Source: CAVXXD01 sp963765625
GTDB lineage: Bacteria > Actinomycetota > Geothermincolia > Geothermincolales > Geothermincolaceae
Direction of reading: 5' to 3'
Assembly (NCBI GenBank): GCA_963765625.1
Contig: CAVXXD010000006.1
Span: forward strand, 186,001-250,000
DNA length: 64,000 bases
Below, piece by piece: positions 8,742 to 17,145 of the stretch. A model generated the notes under the pieces. It was not told where the DNA came from, did no database searches, and saw only the letters and a program-made list of their open reading frames with translations. Both the position numbers and the translations under genes were made by a program. Numbering within the stretch: the stretch's first letter is position 1; every line of letters begins with the position of its first letter.

Positions 8742-9323
8742 ATGTTTGGTATTCTGCTCGAGTTCGTTCTCTGGACGTTGTTTCCCTTTTCATTTTTCAG
8801 CAACGGGGATATCAGGAAAGCGTCCTCCCTGGCGGAGCAGGCACTGGAGGAGCCCTCCAGTGAAGGACGTCTTTCTTCTTTACGTGAATCGGTGATGCTT
8901 TCTCCTCTGTACCGCGACAGGCTGCGCTTCAATAGCGTCACAATGCATGTTCCCGAAGATGAAGCCGAGTTTCTCTTATATTTCCGTCAGACCTTTCTTC
9001 CAGGAAACCAGCGCCAGCTCGCCTTCATCTCGAGCCGGAAGTTCCTCGTAACCACCGACCTTTTAATGGGTCTGGAGGTCATCATCTTTGGAGCCATCCT
9101 GGTCTCACTGGCCGGCATTTCTGATTCCCTTTTTCTAGACTGGTTTCAGCCTCCGTGGATCTTCTATATCGTAGTGTTGTCTGTCGCTTTGCTGAACATG
9201 ATTTTCTATCCCTTCTTCTTGCGAAAGGCGACAAGGAAGGCCGCCGCGTACGTGGACGACCTAGAGATGATCGAGAGGCTGCTCAGTTCGGCTTCTTTTT
9301 ATGAAAGCCCGGCTGCAGTTTGA
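8742..9323 (+). CDS. Unknown membrane protein, probably inserted
   Basis: A 193-residue protein that I do not recognise. It has a hydrophobic N-terminus (LLEFVLWTLFPFSFF), a soluble region of about 85 residues, and two helices near residues 125-145 and 155-175 (GLEVIIFGAILVSLAG and FYIVVLSVALLNMIFYPFF). The start is ATG at 8742, after GGGAGGAGA; a TACAAT box at 8717-8722 may be its promoter. The gene is visibly more A/T-rich than its neighbours, lies on the opposite strand, and sits between two 14-bp direct repeats. That suggests acquisition by insertion. Confidence 0.55.
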   Translation: MFGILLEFVLWTLFPFSFFSNGDIRKASSLAEQALEEPSSEGRLSSLRESVMLSPLYRDRLRFNSVTMHVPEDEAEFLLYFRQTFLPGNQRQLAFISSRKFLVTTDLLMGLEVIIFGAILVSLAGISDSLFLDWFQPPWIFYIVVLSVALLNMIFYPFFLRKATRKAAAYVDDLEMIERLLSSASFYESPAAV

Positions 9324-9329
9324 GTATCC

Positions 9330-9343
9330 TGCACGCTACATCA
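9330..9343. repeat. 14-bp direct repeat, right copy
   Basis: Second copy of TGCACGCTACATCA, overlapping the TAG stop of the SDR gene on the minus strand. See the left copy at 8562-8575. Confidence 0.6.
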
Positions 9344-10211
9344 GGCCCCGCTTGGCGAAGAACATGAAGAAGGGCTTGTCCCATCCCCGCTTGTGGAGGA
9401 ATGCGAGATTGCGGTAAAGCAGGCCCGGCGCCAGGCGGGCGTTGAGCCAGGTGATGTAATTGCCCGCGCCGGCCACCACGTATAGGCGGTTGCGCTCCAC
9501 CGCGAGCATGGTGCGCCTGGCTAGTTCCTCGGTGGTCATGCGGGCGTTGCGCATGGCCGTGGCGATGAGCAGCATCTCGTTGTCGACGTCGAAGTCCGGC
9601 ATGTCCTTCGCCGCCTCCAGGGTATTGTCGAGGATGTTGGTCTTGACCACCGGCGGGCAGACCACGGTGACCCCTATGCCGAAAGGTGCCAGCTCGCTGT
9701 AGAGGGTCTGGGAGAGAGAGACCACCGCCGCCTTGGTGACGTTGTAGGGCCCGACGCGGGGGACCGAGTAGAGGCCGGCCGCGCTGGATATGTTGACGAT
9801 GTGGCCGCCGCCGGCCTCCTTCATACGGGGGATGTGGGCGTGACAGCCATGGACAGCGCCCATGAGGTTGACACCTATGATCTTCTCCCAGGCCGCGATG
9901 GGGACTTCCCCTACCGCCCCGCCGCCGCCGACGCCGGCGTTGTTGACAAGCAGGCCCACCCGACCCCAGCGGCCCCAGAAGTGTTCGGCCGCCGCTTCCA
10001 CCTGCTCCAGGTCGCTGACGTCGCAACGGTAGGCCTCCCCCGCTCCGCCGGCCCGCTCCACCAGCCCGGCCGTCTCGGCGGCGCCTTCCATGTCCACGTC
10101 CAGCACTCCGATCTTGAAGCCCCGCGCCGCCCAGGCCAGGGCGAAAGCGCGGCCCAGTCCGGAGCCCGCGCCGGTGATAACCGCCGTCGGTGTCAGTTTC
10201 CTGTGCGCCAA
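9336..10211 (-). CDS. Short-chain dehydrogenase/reductase (SDR)
   Basis: A 291-residue NAD(P)-dependent oxidoreductase of the classical SDR type. The cofactor loop TGAGSGLG is at residues 13-20, NNAG follows in the VNNAGVGG segment, and the catalytic residues are S (NISSAAG), Y and K (YNVTK). LDVDMEG after the second strand has an Asp that favours NAD over NADP. The start is TTG at 10211, five bases after AAGGAGG. The C-terminal extension (about 40 residues) is basic and aromatic, as in membrane-associated SDRs. The substrate cannot be assigned. Confidence 0.85.
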   Translation of the reverse strand: MAHRKLTPTAVITGAGSGLGRAFALAWAARGFKIGVLDVDMEGAAETAGLVERAGGAGEAYRCDVSDLEQVEAAAEHFWGRWGRVGLLVNNAGVGGGGAVGEVPIAAWEKIIGVNLMGAVHGCHAHIPRMKEAGGGHIVNISSAAGLYSVPRVGPYNVTKAAVVSLSQTLYSELAPFGIGVTVVCPPVVKTNILDNTLEAAKDMPDFDVDNEMLLIATAMRNARMTTEELARRTMLAVERNRLYVVAGAGNYITWLNARLAPGLLYRNLAFLHKRGWDKPFFMFFAKRGLM

Positions 10212-10244
10212 AGCCGCCTCCCTTCCCGTCGTCCCTGTCCCGCC

Positions 10245-10342
10245 GAAAGTAAAATTGGGGTCAGACCCCTTCTTGATTTTAGCCCGCCGCTGGGCCGTGA
10301 AGCGAGAAAAGAAAGAAGGGGTCTGACCCCAATTTTACTTTC
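10245..10342. repeat. Long inverted repeat with TTGGGGTCAGACCCC core, copy 1
   Basis: Two perfect 30-base arms (10245-10274 and 10313-10342) surround a 38-base spacer. Each arm itself contains the small palindrome GGGGTCAGACCCC. The right arm overlaps the last codons and the TAA stop of the DUF3795 gene. A second copy with the same core but different outer arms lies at 63593-63697 and also abuts a minus-strand stop codon. A strong hairpin, and perhaps a terminator or a small dispersed palindromic element. Confidence 0.8.
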
Positions 10343-10907
10343 TGAGCTTGAGGTGGTAGCCGCGGCGCTTGGCGATGTCGTTCAATATTTTGTGCAGGGC
10401 CTTGGACTTGCCTTTCATATCCAGCTGCGCCGTTTCCCGGCCGGCCCGCTCCAGGGCCTCCCTCAGTTCGTCCGGCTCCATCACCGTGGCGGCGATGCAG
10501 TACAGGCTCCGGGAGTGACCTTCGTCGTAATCACGCAGCAACTCCTCCAGCAGCTTCTCCCGTTCCTTCTGTCCCGCCTCAAACCTGGCGGCTCCGTTGG
10601 TTCGGATGAAGGAGACGTCCGCCTCCTCGGTCTGGCAGCACTTGAAAGAGTCGAAGTCCCGGCCGAACTTGAGGTGGCCCGTCCATCTCTCGCACCCGAC
10701 GGCGGCGTCGCACTCCCAGCAGAACTCGACGTCCTTCCGCTTCACCGCGCAGTTGAGGATGGGGCAGCCCCCGGCCATGTGTTGAGCCTCCTTGCAGCCA
10801 CCGCAACGGTTGTCTTCCCGCGAGTGATAGCGGGGGCAGAGGCGACACGAAAGGCCGCAGCACCCCAGCTGGGGATACCTTATCCAGGGGAACCGATTCT
10901 CTTCCAT
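10335..10907 (-). CDS. DUF3795 domain protein
   Basis: A 190-residue Cys-rich protein. The N-terminal pattern CCGLSCRLCPRY, followed by CGGCKEA, CPILNCAVKR and FCWECD, is the DUF3795 zinc- or cluster-binding arrangement. The C-terminal half is helical (RAGRETAQLDMKGKSKALHK). Function is not known for the family. The gene may be leaderless: TAAACT, a TANNNT box, lies exactly six bases before the ATG on the minus strand. Its last codons and stop fall inside the inverted repeat at 10245-10342. Confidence 0.7.
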   Translation of the reverse strand: MEENRFPWIRYPQLGCCGLSCRLCPRYHSREDNRCGGCKEAQHMAGGCPILNCAVKRKDVEFCWECDAAVGCERWTGHLKFGRDFDSFKCCQTEEADVSFIRTNGAARFEAGQKEREKLLEELLRDYDEGHSRSLYCIAATVMEPDELREALERAGRETAQLDMKGKSKALHKILNDIAKRRGYHLKLRK

Positions 10908-10913
10908 GTGTAC

Positions 10914-10919
10914 AGTTTA
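10914..10919 (-). promoter_or_regulatory. Putative -10 box TAAACT for the DUF3795 gene
   Basis: On the minus strand TAAACT is followed by six bases and the ATG at 10907. It is weaker than the TATAAT boxes but has the same six-base spacing seen at four other leaderless genes. Confidence 0.4.
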
Positions 10920-10964
10920 ACCCAAGCGCGGTATTCTTACTCCATACAGGGAAAGGAGAATCTC

Positions 10965-12519
10965 ATGCCCACCAGGAGCAAATGGTCCGTAGTGATAATA
11001 GCCTGCATAGCCATCTTCATCATCGTCCTCGATTCCTCGGCCATGAACGTGGCCATCAGCGCCCTGGTGGAGGACCTGCACACCTCCCTCAGCTTCATCC
11101 AGGCCATCATCGCCATCTACGCCCTGGTGATGGCGTCCTTCATGCTCGTGGGAAGCAAGATCCAGGATATCCTGGGCAGGAAACGGACCTTCCTTATCGG
11201 CACCCTCATCTACGGGTGCGGGACGCTGACCGCCACCTTCAGCATCAACGCCTGGATGCTGCTGATCGGCTGGGCGCTCCTGGAGGGCATCGGAGCCGCT
11301 TTGATGATGCCCGCCACCACCACCCTGGTCAGCGCGGAATATACGGGCAAGGACCGGGTGACGGCCTTCGGCATCTGGGGGGGCATTGCGGCAACCGGCG
11401 CCGCGGTGGGCCCCATCGTCGGCGGATTCTTCACAACCTATCTCACCTGGAGGCTGGTCTTCGGCTCCGAGATACTGCTGGTGATAGCCATCATCCTCCT
11501 CAGGTCCCGCCTCAGCGAATCCCGCCCCAGCATGGGCTGGAAGGACCTGGACAAAACCGGGGCGGTGCTCTCCGTCTCCTCGCTGTTCCTGTTCGTCTTC
11601 GGCGTCCTGGTTTTGAGGACGCCGGACATGTGGCCGCTCGTCCCGCTTCTGATCATCCCGGGCATCGCCCTCTTCGTGACCTTTCTGTACCTGCAGGGAA
11701 GAAGATCGCGCAAGGGAAAGGAACCGCTGTTCGACGTTTCACTTCTCAAGGTCAGGGCATTCAGCGTCGGCAATCTGACCAACGTGACCCAGCAACTGGC
11801 CCTGGCCGGGGTGCTGTTCGTGGTCCCCGTCTTCCTGCAGCAGGTCACCAAGGCTACCGCGATGAAGACCGGGCCTGGCCCTGCTCCCCCTGTCGCTCTC
11901 CATCTTCTTCTTCTCGCTGGTCGGCGGCAAGTTCCTGGTGGTCCTGCGCCAGTCGAAGTACGTGGCGATCCTGGGATTCGCCATATCCGCCATCGGCTTC
12001 TTTCTGTTGAGTAACGATTTCACGCTGAACACGGAGATCACCGATCTCATCCCCGGATTCCTGGTGCTGGGTTTCGGGACCGGGCTCCTGCTCTCGCAGC
12101 TGACCAACGTCACCATGTCCGCCGCCCGCGGCGAGCAGGAAGCCGGGGCGTCGGGGTTCCTCAACACCTCCAAGAACCTCGGCTACTCGCTCGGCACCGC
12201 CCTGATCGGGGTCCTGCTGATCATCGGGGTGTTCAACGGCCTGACCACTTCGCTGAGCACCTCCAGCCTGGCGACGGGCATGACCGAGGACCAGGTCAAG
12301 ACGAGCCTGGTGGATTACGTGCAGACCATGCAGACCTCTCCGCCGGAGGGCATCCCGGAGGAGCAGGTCCCCGAGGCGACGGAGCTGGTGGACTCCGCCC
12401 TGTCCTCGGGGATGAAGATGTCCTTCAACGTGCTGGCGGCCCTCATGCTGCTGGGCATGGTTTTAAGCCTCTTCATGCCCGCGGTTAAGCGCAGCCGGGA
12501 CCTCCCACAGCCTACTTGA
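10965..12519 (+). CDS. MFS drug exporter, DHA2/EmrB-QacA type, with one frameshift
   Basis: Proton-coupled multidrug exporter with 14 predicted helices. The start is ATG at 10965 after AAAGGAGA. The first part contains the family motifs LDSSAMNVA and GRKRTFLIG. The reading frame breaks at 11871-11873, where GGG should be GG. After removing one base the protein continues without a gap through LALLPLSLSIFFFSLVGGKF into SAARGEQEAGASGFLNTSKN and gives 517 residues, the normal family length. Either a sequencing or assembly error or a recent inactivation. It is convergent with the small membrane gene at 12512, overlapping by 8 bases. Confidence 0.8.
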
Positions 12520-12727
12520 TGTTCAGCGCCATGGGGCGTTTGACCCAGTAGACGATCACCCCAATGATCGGCACGAAGATGATGAAGAAGAGCCACAGGA
12601 CGGTCTTCCATCCTTCCATGTTCGGGCGGTGGAACAGATCCACCAGGGTATACCCCCACAGCATGATCACCGGCAACCATATGCACAGCGTCCAGAACCC
12701 AGCCCAGAAGTTTTCCATTCCCAGCAT
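12512..12727 (-). CDS. Small PLDc_N-type two-helix membrane protein
   Basis: A 71-residue protein with two transmembrane helices separated by a short cytoplasmic loop (DLFHRPNMEGWKTVLW), ending with the KRPM motif common in phospholipase D-nuclease N-terminal (PLDc_N) domains. The paralogue at 44600-44959 shares the opening MENFWAGF and adds a SHOCT domain. The start follows GAGGAGG-type spacing. It is last in the minus-strand sulfur/P-type ATPase gene run, 22 bases after the ATPase. Such proteins are thought to anchor or modulate membrane complexes; the role here is unknown. Confidence 0.75.
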   Translation of the reverse strand: MLGMENFWAGFWTLCIWLPVIMLWGYTLVDLFHRPNMEGWKTVLWLFFIIFVPIIGVIVYWVKRPMALNIK

Positions 12728-12749
12728 CTCGACCTCCTCTTTCTAAGTC

Positions 12750-15467
12750 TCAAGCTTCGTTCTTGTACCGTATCAGTCGCAGCAATGGTTTAACCAGGTC
12801 GGTCAGGAGGACCAGCACCGCTATGGTCCCCAGGCATGTCCCCCACTGCTCCCTGGTCAGGCTGACCGTCTCGAATATGCCTTGCAACAGGTCTATCTCG
12901 GTGATGAAGAATACGCTCAGAATGCCCCAGAGGAACGAGAACCACAGCTTCGAGTTGGTGAGTGTCTCCCGGCGGAACAGGCTCTCGTTCGGGAATCGCA
13001 GGCTGAGGGCGTACACGATAGGTGCACACGAGAAGACCACGAAAGCCATGGTCCGCCCCACCAGTTCGGAACCGTAATGGTCAGTCCCCCAGTTGATGAT
13101 GATCACCGCCGCGGCGGCGATGATCAGTCCGGAGAAGGCTATCTGCAGAGCCGAGCGCAGGCCGATGACGGGCTGGCTGGCCGGCCGTGGCTTGCGCCGC
13201 ATCAAGCCCGGCGTTGGGGTATCGTATCCAAGTACGGCCCCGACGGGCACAACTTCGCCGAACTTGATCCACAGCACCTGCAGCGGATTGAACAGGGTGA
13301 TACCCAGAATTATGCTGGCCCCCAGGAAGGCCAGGATGAAGGCGACCAGGTTGGACATCTGCAGACGGATGAACTTCATCAGGTTGTCGTAGACGACTCT
13401 TCCCTCCCCGACCGCGCTGACGATGGTGCTGAAGTTGTCGTCGGTGAGGATCATCTTGGCCGCTTCCTTGGAGACGTCGGTCCCGGTGACGCCCATGGCC
13501 ACGCCTATGTCGGCGGCCTTCAAGGCAGGGGCATCGTTCACGCCGTCCCCGGTCATGGCCACTACTTCTCCCCGCGACTGCAGCAACTTGACCAGCCGCA
13601 CCTTGTCCTGCGGGGCGACGCGCGCGATTATGCCGATATCCTCGAGTTGCTCCAGGGCTTCTTCATCGCTCATTTTCTCGAAGTCCAGGCCGGTAACCGC
13701 GCGCCCTTCGATACCCAGTTCCTCGGCGACGGCCGCCGCGGTGATGGCGTGATCGCCGGTGATCATCCTCACCCTGATGCCGGCCTCATGGCATGCGGCA
13801 ATCGCGCCTTTGACCTCCTTGCGCGGCGGGTCGGCCATACCCACCATGGCCAGGAGCACCAGGCCGTCCACCTGGGCCAGCAGATCACCCTGGGCGTCGA
13901 AGGCATCCGGATCGATGTCCCGGCTGGCCACCACCAGCTCGCGCAGCCCTTCCCGCGCCAGCCCGGCGTTGGCCTCGTTGACCGTGGCCCGGCGCTCTTC
14001 ATCCAGGGTCAGGACCTCCCCGTCCCACTGGCGCGCGAAGGACGAGCGCTCGATCACCCGGTCCGGCGCGCCCTTGACGAAACAGCGGACCACACGTTTG
14101 CCCGACGCATCTTCCATCTCGTGGAAGGTGGCCATGAGCATATACTCCGAGTCGAAGGGCAGGGTGGCGACGCGCGGGTAAAAAGCCCGCGTCTCGTCCG
14201 CGCCGATGCCGCCCTTGGCGGCCAGAACCACCAGGGCGCCCTCGTTGGGGTCACCCACGCACTTCCCGTCCTTGATGGTGGCGTCGGAACAGAGGACCAT
14301 GGGCAGCAGCACGGTGTCCAGGTCGCTTTCGGCCACGCCCGCCACCCGCTGGATGGCGCCCTCCAGGCCGTACCCCTGGCCGGTGACGTTGTAGCGAATG
14401 CCCGGCAGCAGCAGCCGGCGAACGGTCATCTGGTTCATGGTCAGGGTGCCGGTTTTGTCGGTACAGATGGCGGAAGTGGAGCCGAGCGTTTCCGCCGCCG
14501 GCAGGCTCTTGACGATGGCGTTCATGCCGGCCATGGCCACCGTCCCCATGGACAGGATGGTGGTGACCACCGCGGGCAAGCCGGCGGGAATAGCGGCGAG
14601 GGTCAGCGTCACACCGAATAGAAAGATTGTCTCGAAGGACTCGTCCCGTTTCAGCCCCACGATCATCGAGGCGATGAAAGCTGCGGCTGCCAGCACCAGG
14701 ATTATCTTGACCAGGGTGTCGATCTGCCGGGTCAGGGGGGTGGACTCCTTCTTCTTCTCCTGAAGGGAACCGGCGATACTCCCCACTTCAGTGGACATCC
14801 CCGTGCCGGTGACCACCATCTCCGCTCGACCCCGGGTGACGTTGGTGTTCATGAAGACCATGCCGGTGCGGTCACCCAGGGACACGTCGGCGGACGCGGT
14901 GGGTTCGAGGTTCTTGAAAGAAGAGGTGCTCTCACCGGTGAGCGATGATTCCTCCACCTCCACGGTGGCCGCGGCGACCAGCCTGCCGTCGGCGGGTATC
15001 CTGTCCCCCTCGCGCAGCAGCACGACGTCCCCGGGAACCAGGTCCCGCGAGGCTACGGCGACCACTTCGCCGTCGCGGCGCACTCTGGCCTCCGAGAGCA
15101 TCATATCCCTGAGTGCCTCGACGCTCCTGCTGGCCTTGCTCTCCTGTCGCAAGCCCATCAAGGCGTTGAAGACGGTAACCAGCAGCACCAGGACGAAGCT
15201 GGGCCAGTTCTGGATCAGAGCGGCGGTCACGGCCGTTCCCACCAGGACCAGCTGCATGAGCGGGCGGTACTGACGGAGAAAGGCGACCACGAAGGATTCC
15301 TTTTTGGTCGCGGTCAGTTCGTTGTGTCCGTACTCCTGGAGGCGGCTGGAAGCCTCTGCTTGACTGAGGCCCCTGGCCGGGTCCACCCCCAGCCTGGTCA
15401 GGCATTCCTCAACGCTTATCGCGTGCCAGGGAACGGGGTTTTTCTTCAGTTTTACTTCTTCCGACAT
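12750..15467 (-). CDS. P-type cation-transporting ATPase (PacL/P2-like) with altered ion site
   Basis: A 905-residue ATP-driven ion pump. An N-terminal cation-ATPase domain is followed by the actuator motif TGES (167-170), the phosphorylation site D327 in CTDKTGT, KGAPD in the nucleotide domain, the hinge TGDGVNDAPALK, and ten helices overall. The M4 motif reads IPAGLP (283-288) rather than IPEGLP. M5 has SNLVAFIL where SERCA has SNVGEVVC, and M6 has WIKFGEVVPVG in place of the NLVTD region. The acidic Ca2+ ligands are thus missing, so calcium is doubtful and protons or another ion are possible. It starts 24 bases after the CoA-disulfide reductase gene. Confidence 0.85.
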   Translation of the reverse strand: MSEEVKLKKNPVPWHAISVEECLTRLGVDPARGLSQAEASSRLQEYGHNELTATKKESFVVAFLRQYRPLMQLVLVGTAVTAALIQNWPSFVLVLLVTVFNALMGLRQESKASRSVEALRDMMLSEARVRRDGEVVAVASRDLVPGDVVLLREGDRIPADGRLVAAATVEVEESSLTGESTSSFKNLEPTASADVSLGDRTGMVFMNTNVTRGRAEMVVTGTGMSTEVGSIAGSLQEKKKESTPLTRQIDTLVKIILVLAAAAFIASMIVGLKRDESFETIFLFGVTLTLAAIPAGLPAVVTTILSMGTVAMAGMNAIVKSLPAAETLGSTSAICTDKTGTLTMNQMTVRRLLLPGIRYNVTGQGYGLEGAIQRVAGVAESDLDTVLLPMVLCSDATIKDGKCVGDPNEGALVVLAAKGGIGADETRAFYPRVATLPFDSEYMLMATFHEMEDASGKRVVRCFVKGAPDRVIERSSFARQWDGEVLTLDEERRATVNEANAGLAREGLRELVVASRDIDPDAFDAQGDLLAQVDGLVLLAMVGMADPPRKEVKGAIAACHEAGIRVRMITGDHAITAAAVAEELGIEGRAVTGLDFEKMSDEEALEQLEDIGIIARVAPQDKVRLVKLLQSRGEVVAMTGDGVNDAPALKAADIGVAMGVTGTDVSKEAAKMILTDDNFSTIVSAVGEGRVVYDNLMKFIRLQMSNLVAFILAFLGASIILGITLFNPLQVLWIKFGEVVPVGAVLGYDTPTPGLMRRKPRPASQPVIGLRSALQIAFSGLIIAAAAVIIINWGTDHYGSELVGRTMAFVVFSCAPIVYALSLRFPNESLFRRETLTNSKLWFSFLWGILSVFFITEIDLLQGIFETVSLTREQWGTCLGTIAVLVLLTDLVKPLLRLIRYKNEA

Positions 15468-15491
15468 GCCTACTGTTGTTCTCCTTGTTTG

Positions 15492-17129
15492 TTAATCACC
15501 GAACAGGGCCGAGCGTGACAACATGCCTCCGGAGACGTTCCGTGCCTTGAACCCGTTCTGCAGAAGGATGCGCGTCACGTAGTAAGCGCGCTGTCCGGAG
15601 CGGCAGAAGACGTGGATCTCGCGGTCACGGGGCAGTTCTCCGAGGTGCGCGCGGATCTCCTCCCAGGGAATGTTGACCGCGCCCGGCATCGGTGCCGCCG
15701 CGAGTTCCTCCGGATGGCGTACGTCGAGGAGGAGCGCGGAATCCTCGGGATCCCACTGGCTCAGTGGCATGTCGCCGCGGAGGACGTCGGCCGCGACCAT
15801 CCCCGCGAAGTTGACGGGAGCCTTGGCGCTGCCGAACTGGGGCGAGTAGCACAGTTCGGCTTCCTCCAGGTCGTAGACCGTACCGCCCATCTGGATGGCC
15901 ATGGCCAGGGCGTCCACCCTCTTATCCGCGCCGTCCTCGCCGACCACCTGCGCCCCCAGGAGACGCCCGTCCGATTTCCGGAATATAACTTTGGTCGCTA
16001 GAACCTTGGCACCCGGGTAATACCCCGCATGCGAAGGAGGAAAGATGTAGATCTTTTCATAATCCGTATCGCCGAGACGCATAAGGGACTTTTCGGAGAC
16101 GCCGACCCCGGCGGCCGCCAGGCTGAAGACGCCACAGACCCACGTACCCTGGGTTCCGCGATAGCTGGAGTCGCGCCCCGCTATCACGTCGGCTGCGATC
16201 CGCCCCTGCCGGTTGGCCGGTCCCGCCAGGGCGACGAGAGACCATTGACCGGTGACGAAGTCCTTGACCTCGACCGCGTCGCCGACGGCGAAGATGTCCG
16301 GGTCACTGGTCCGCATGTGTTCGTCAACGCGGATCCCTCCGCGTTCGCCTATCTCGAGCCCGGCCGCCTTGGCCACCGAGGTCTCCGGGCGCACGCCGAT
16401 CCCCAGGATAACGACATCCGCGGGATGTGCCTGGCCGGAATTGGTCAGGACCTCGAGTGAACCGTCGCCGGACTGCCGGAAACCGGCCACTCCGTCACCG
16501 AGGGCGAGACGGACACCATGCTCTTCCACGTGATGCTCTACAAGACGCGCCATCTCCAGGTCGAGCGGCGGCAGGACCTGGTCGATCATCTCGACCAGCG
16601 TCACTTCGAGCCCGCGATGGATCAGGTTCTCCGCCATCTCCAGTCCGATGAACCCGCCACCGACCACAACCGCGCGCTTGGCCTTCTTCTCCTCGATCCA
16701 GGCACGGATGTCCCTGGCGTCGGGGACCGTCCTCACCGTAAAAATGCCCGGAAGGTCGATCCCCGGCAACGGCGGACGTATCGGAGCTGCCCCGGGTGAT
16801 AGAACCAGCTTGTCATAGGTCTCGACAATCACCCCGCCGCTGGCGCCATCCCGCAGCTCCACGGTTTTTTTATCCGGCGAGATCCCGACCACTTCGCAGT
16901 CGGTCCGCACGTCGATCCGGAAATCATCGCGGAGAGCTTCCTTTTTGGTCACGAGGAGTTTTGACTCTTCCTCGATAACGCCTCCGACGTGGTAGGGCAG
17001 CCCGCAGTTGGCATACGAGACGTACGGCCCACGCTCCGCCATTAGTATCTCAGCTTCTTCGTCCAGACGGCGCAGGCGCGCCGCGCACGACGCGCCACCG
17101 GCCACTCCTCCGACGATGATAACCTTCAC
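15492..17129 (-). CDS. CoA-disulfide reductase with C-terminal rhodanese domain (CoADR-RHD)
   Basis: A 545-residue flavoprotein. The FAD-binding motif is GGVAGGASCAARLRRLDEEA at the N-terminus, the single redox Cys is C42 in SYANCGLPY, and the NAD(P)H site is VVGGGFIGLEMAENL. It ends with a rhodanese domain whose active Cys is C509 in VFCRSGQ. Family enzymes reduce CoA disulfide, CoA persulfide or polysulfide with NAD(P)H, passing sulfane sulfur between the two Cys residues. The start is GTG at 17129 after AGGAGG. It follows the desulfinase-like gene by 16 bases. A deletion remnant of a second copy lies at 18917-19098, upstream of the operon. Confidence 0.9.
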   Translation of the reverse strand: MKVIIVGGVAGGASCAARLRRLDEEAEILMAERGPYVSYANCGLPYHVGGVIEEESKLLVTKKEALRDDFRIDVRTDCEVVGISPDKKTVELRDGASGGVIVETYDKLVLSPGAAPIRPPLPGIDLPGIFTVRTVPDARDIRAWIEEKKAKRAVVVGGGFIGLEMAENLIHRGLEVTLVEMIDQVLPPLDLEMARLVEHHVEEHGVRLALGDGVAGFRQSGDGSLEVLTNSGQAHPADVVILGIGVRPETSVAKAAGLEIGERGGIRVDEHMRTSDPDIFAVGDAVEVKDFVTGQWSLVALAGPANRQGRIAADVIAGRDSSYRGTQGTWVCGVFSLAAAGVGVSEKSLMRLGDTDYEKIYIFPPSHAGYYPGAKVLATKVIFRKSDGRLLGAQVVGEDGADKRVDALAMAIQMGGTVYDLEEAELCYSPQFGSAKAPVNFAGMVAADVLRGDMPLSQWDPEDSALLLDVRHPEELAAAPMPGAVNIPWEEIRAHLGELPRDREIHVFCRSGQRAYYVTRILLQNGFKARNVSGGMLSRSALFGD

Positions 17130-17145
17130 TTTTAATTGCCTCCTT

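Noticed and set aside
12882..14621. Plus-strand open frame of 579 codons across the P-type ATPase gene
   Set aside because: Antisense shadow of a gene with strong catalytic motifs; composition is typical of an out-of-frame translation.
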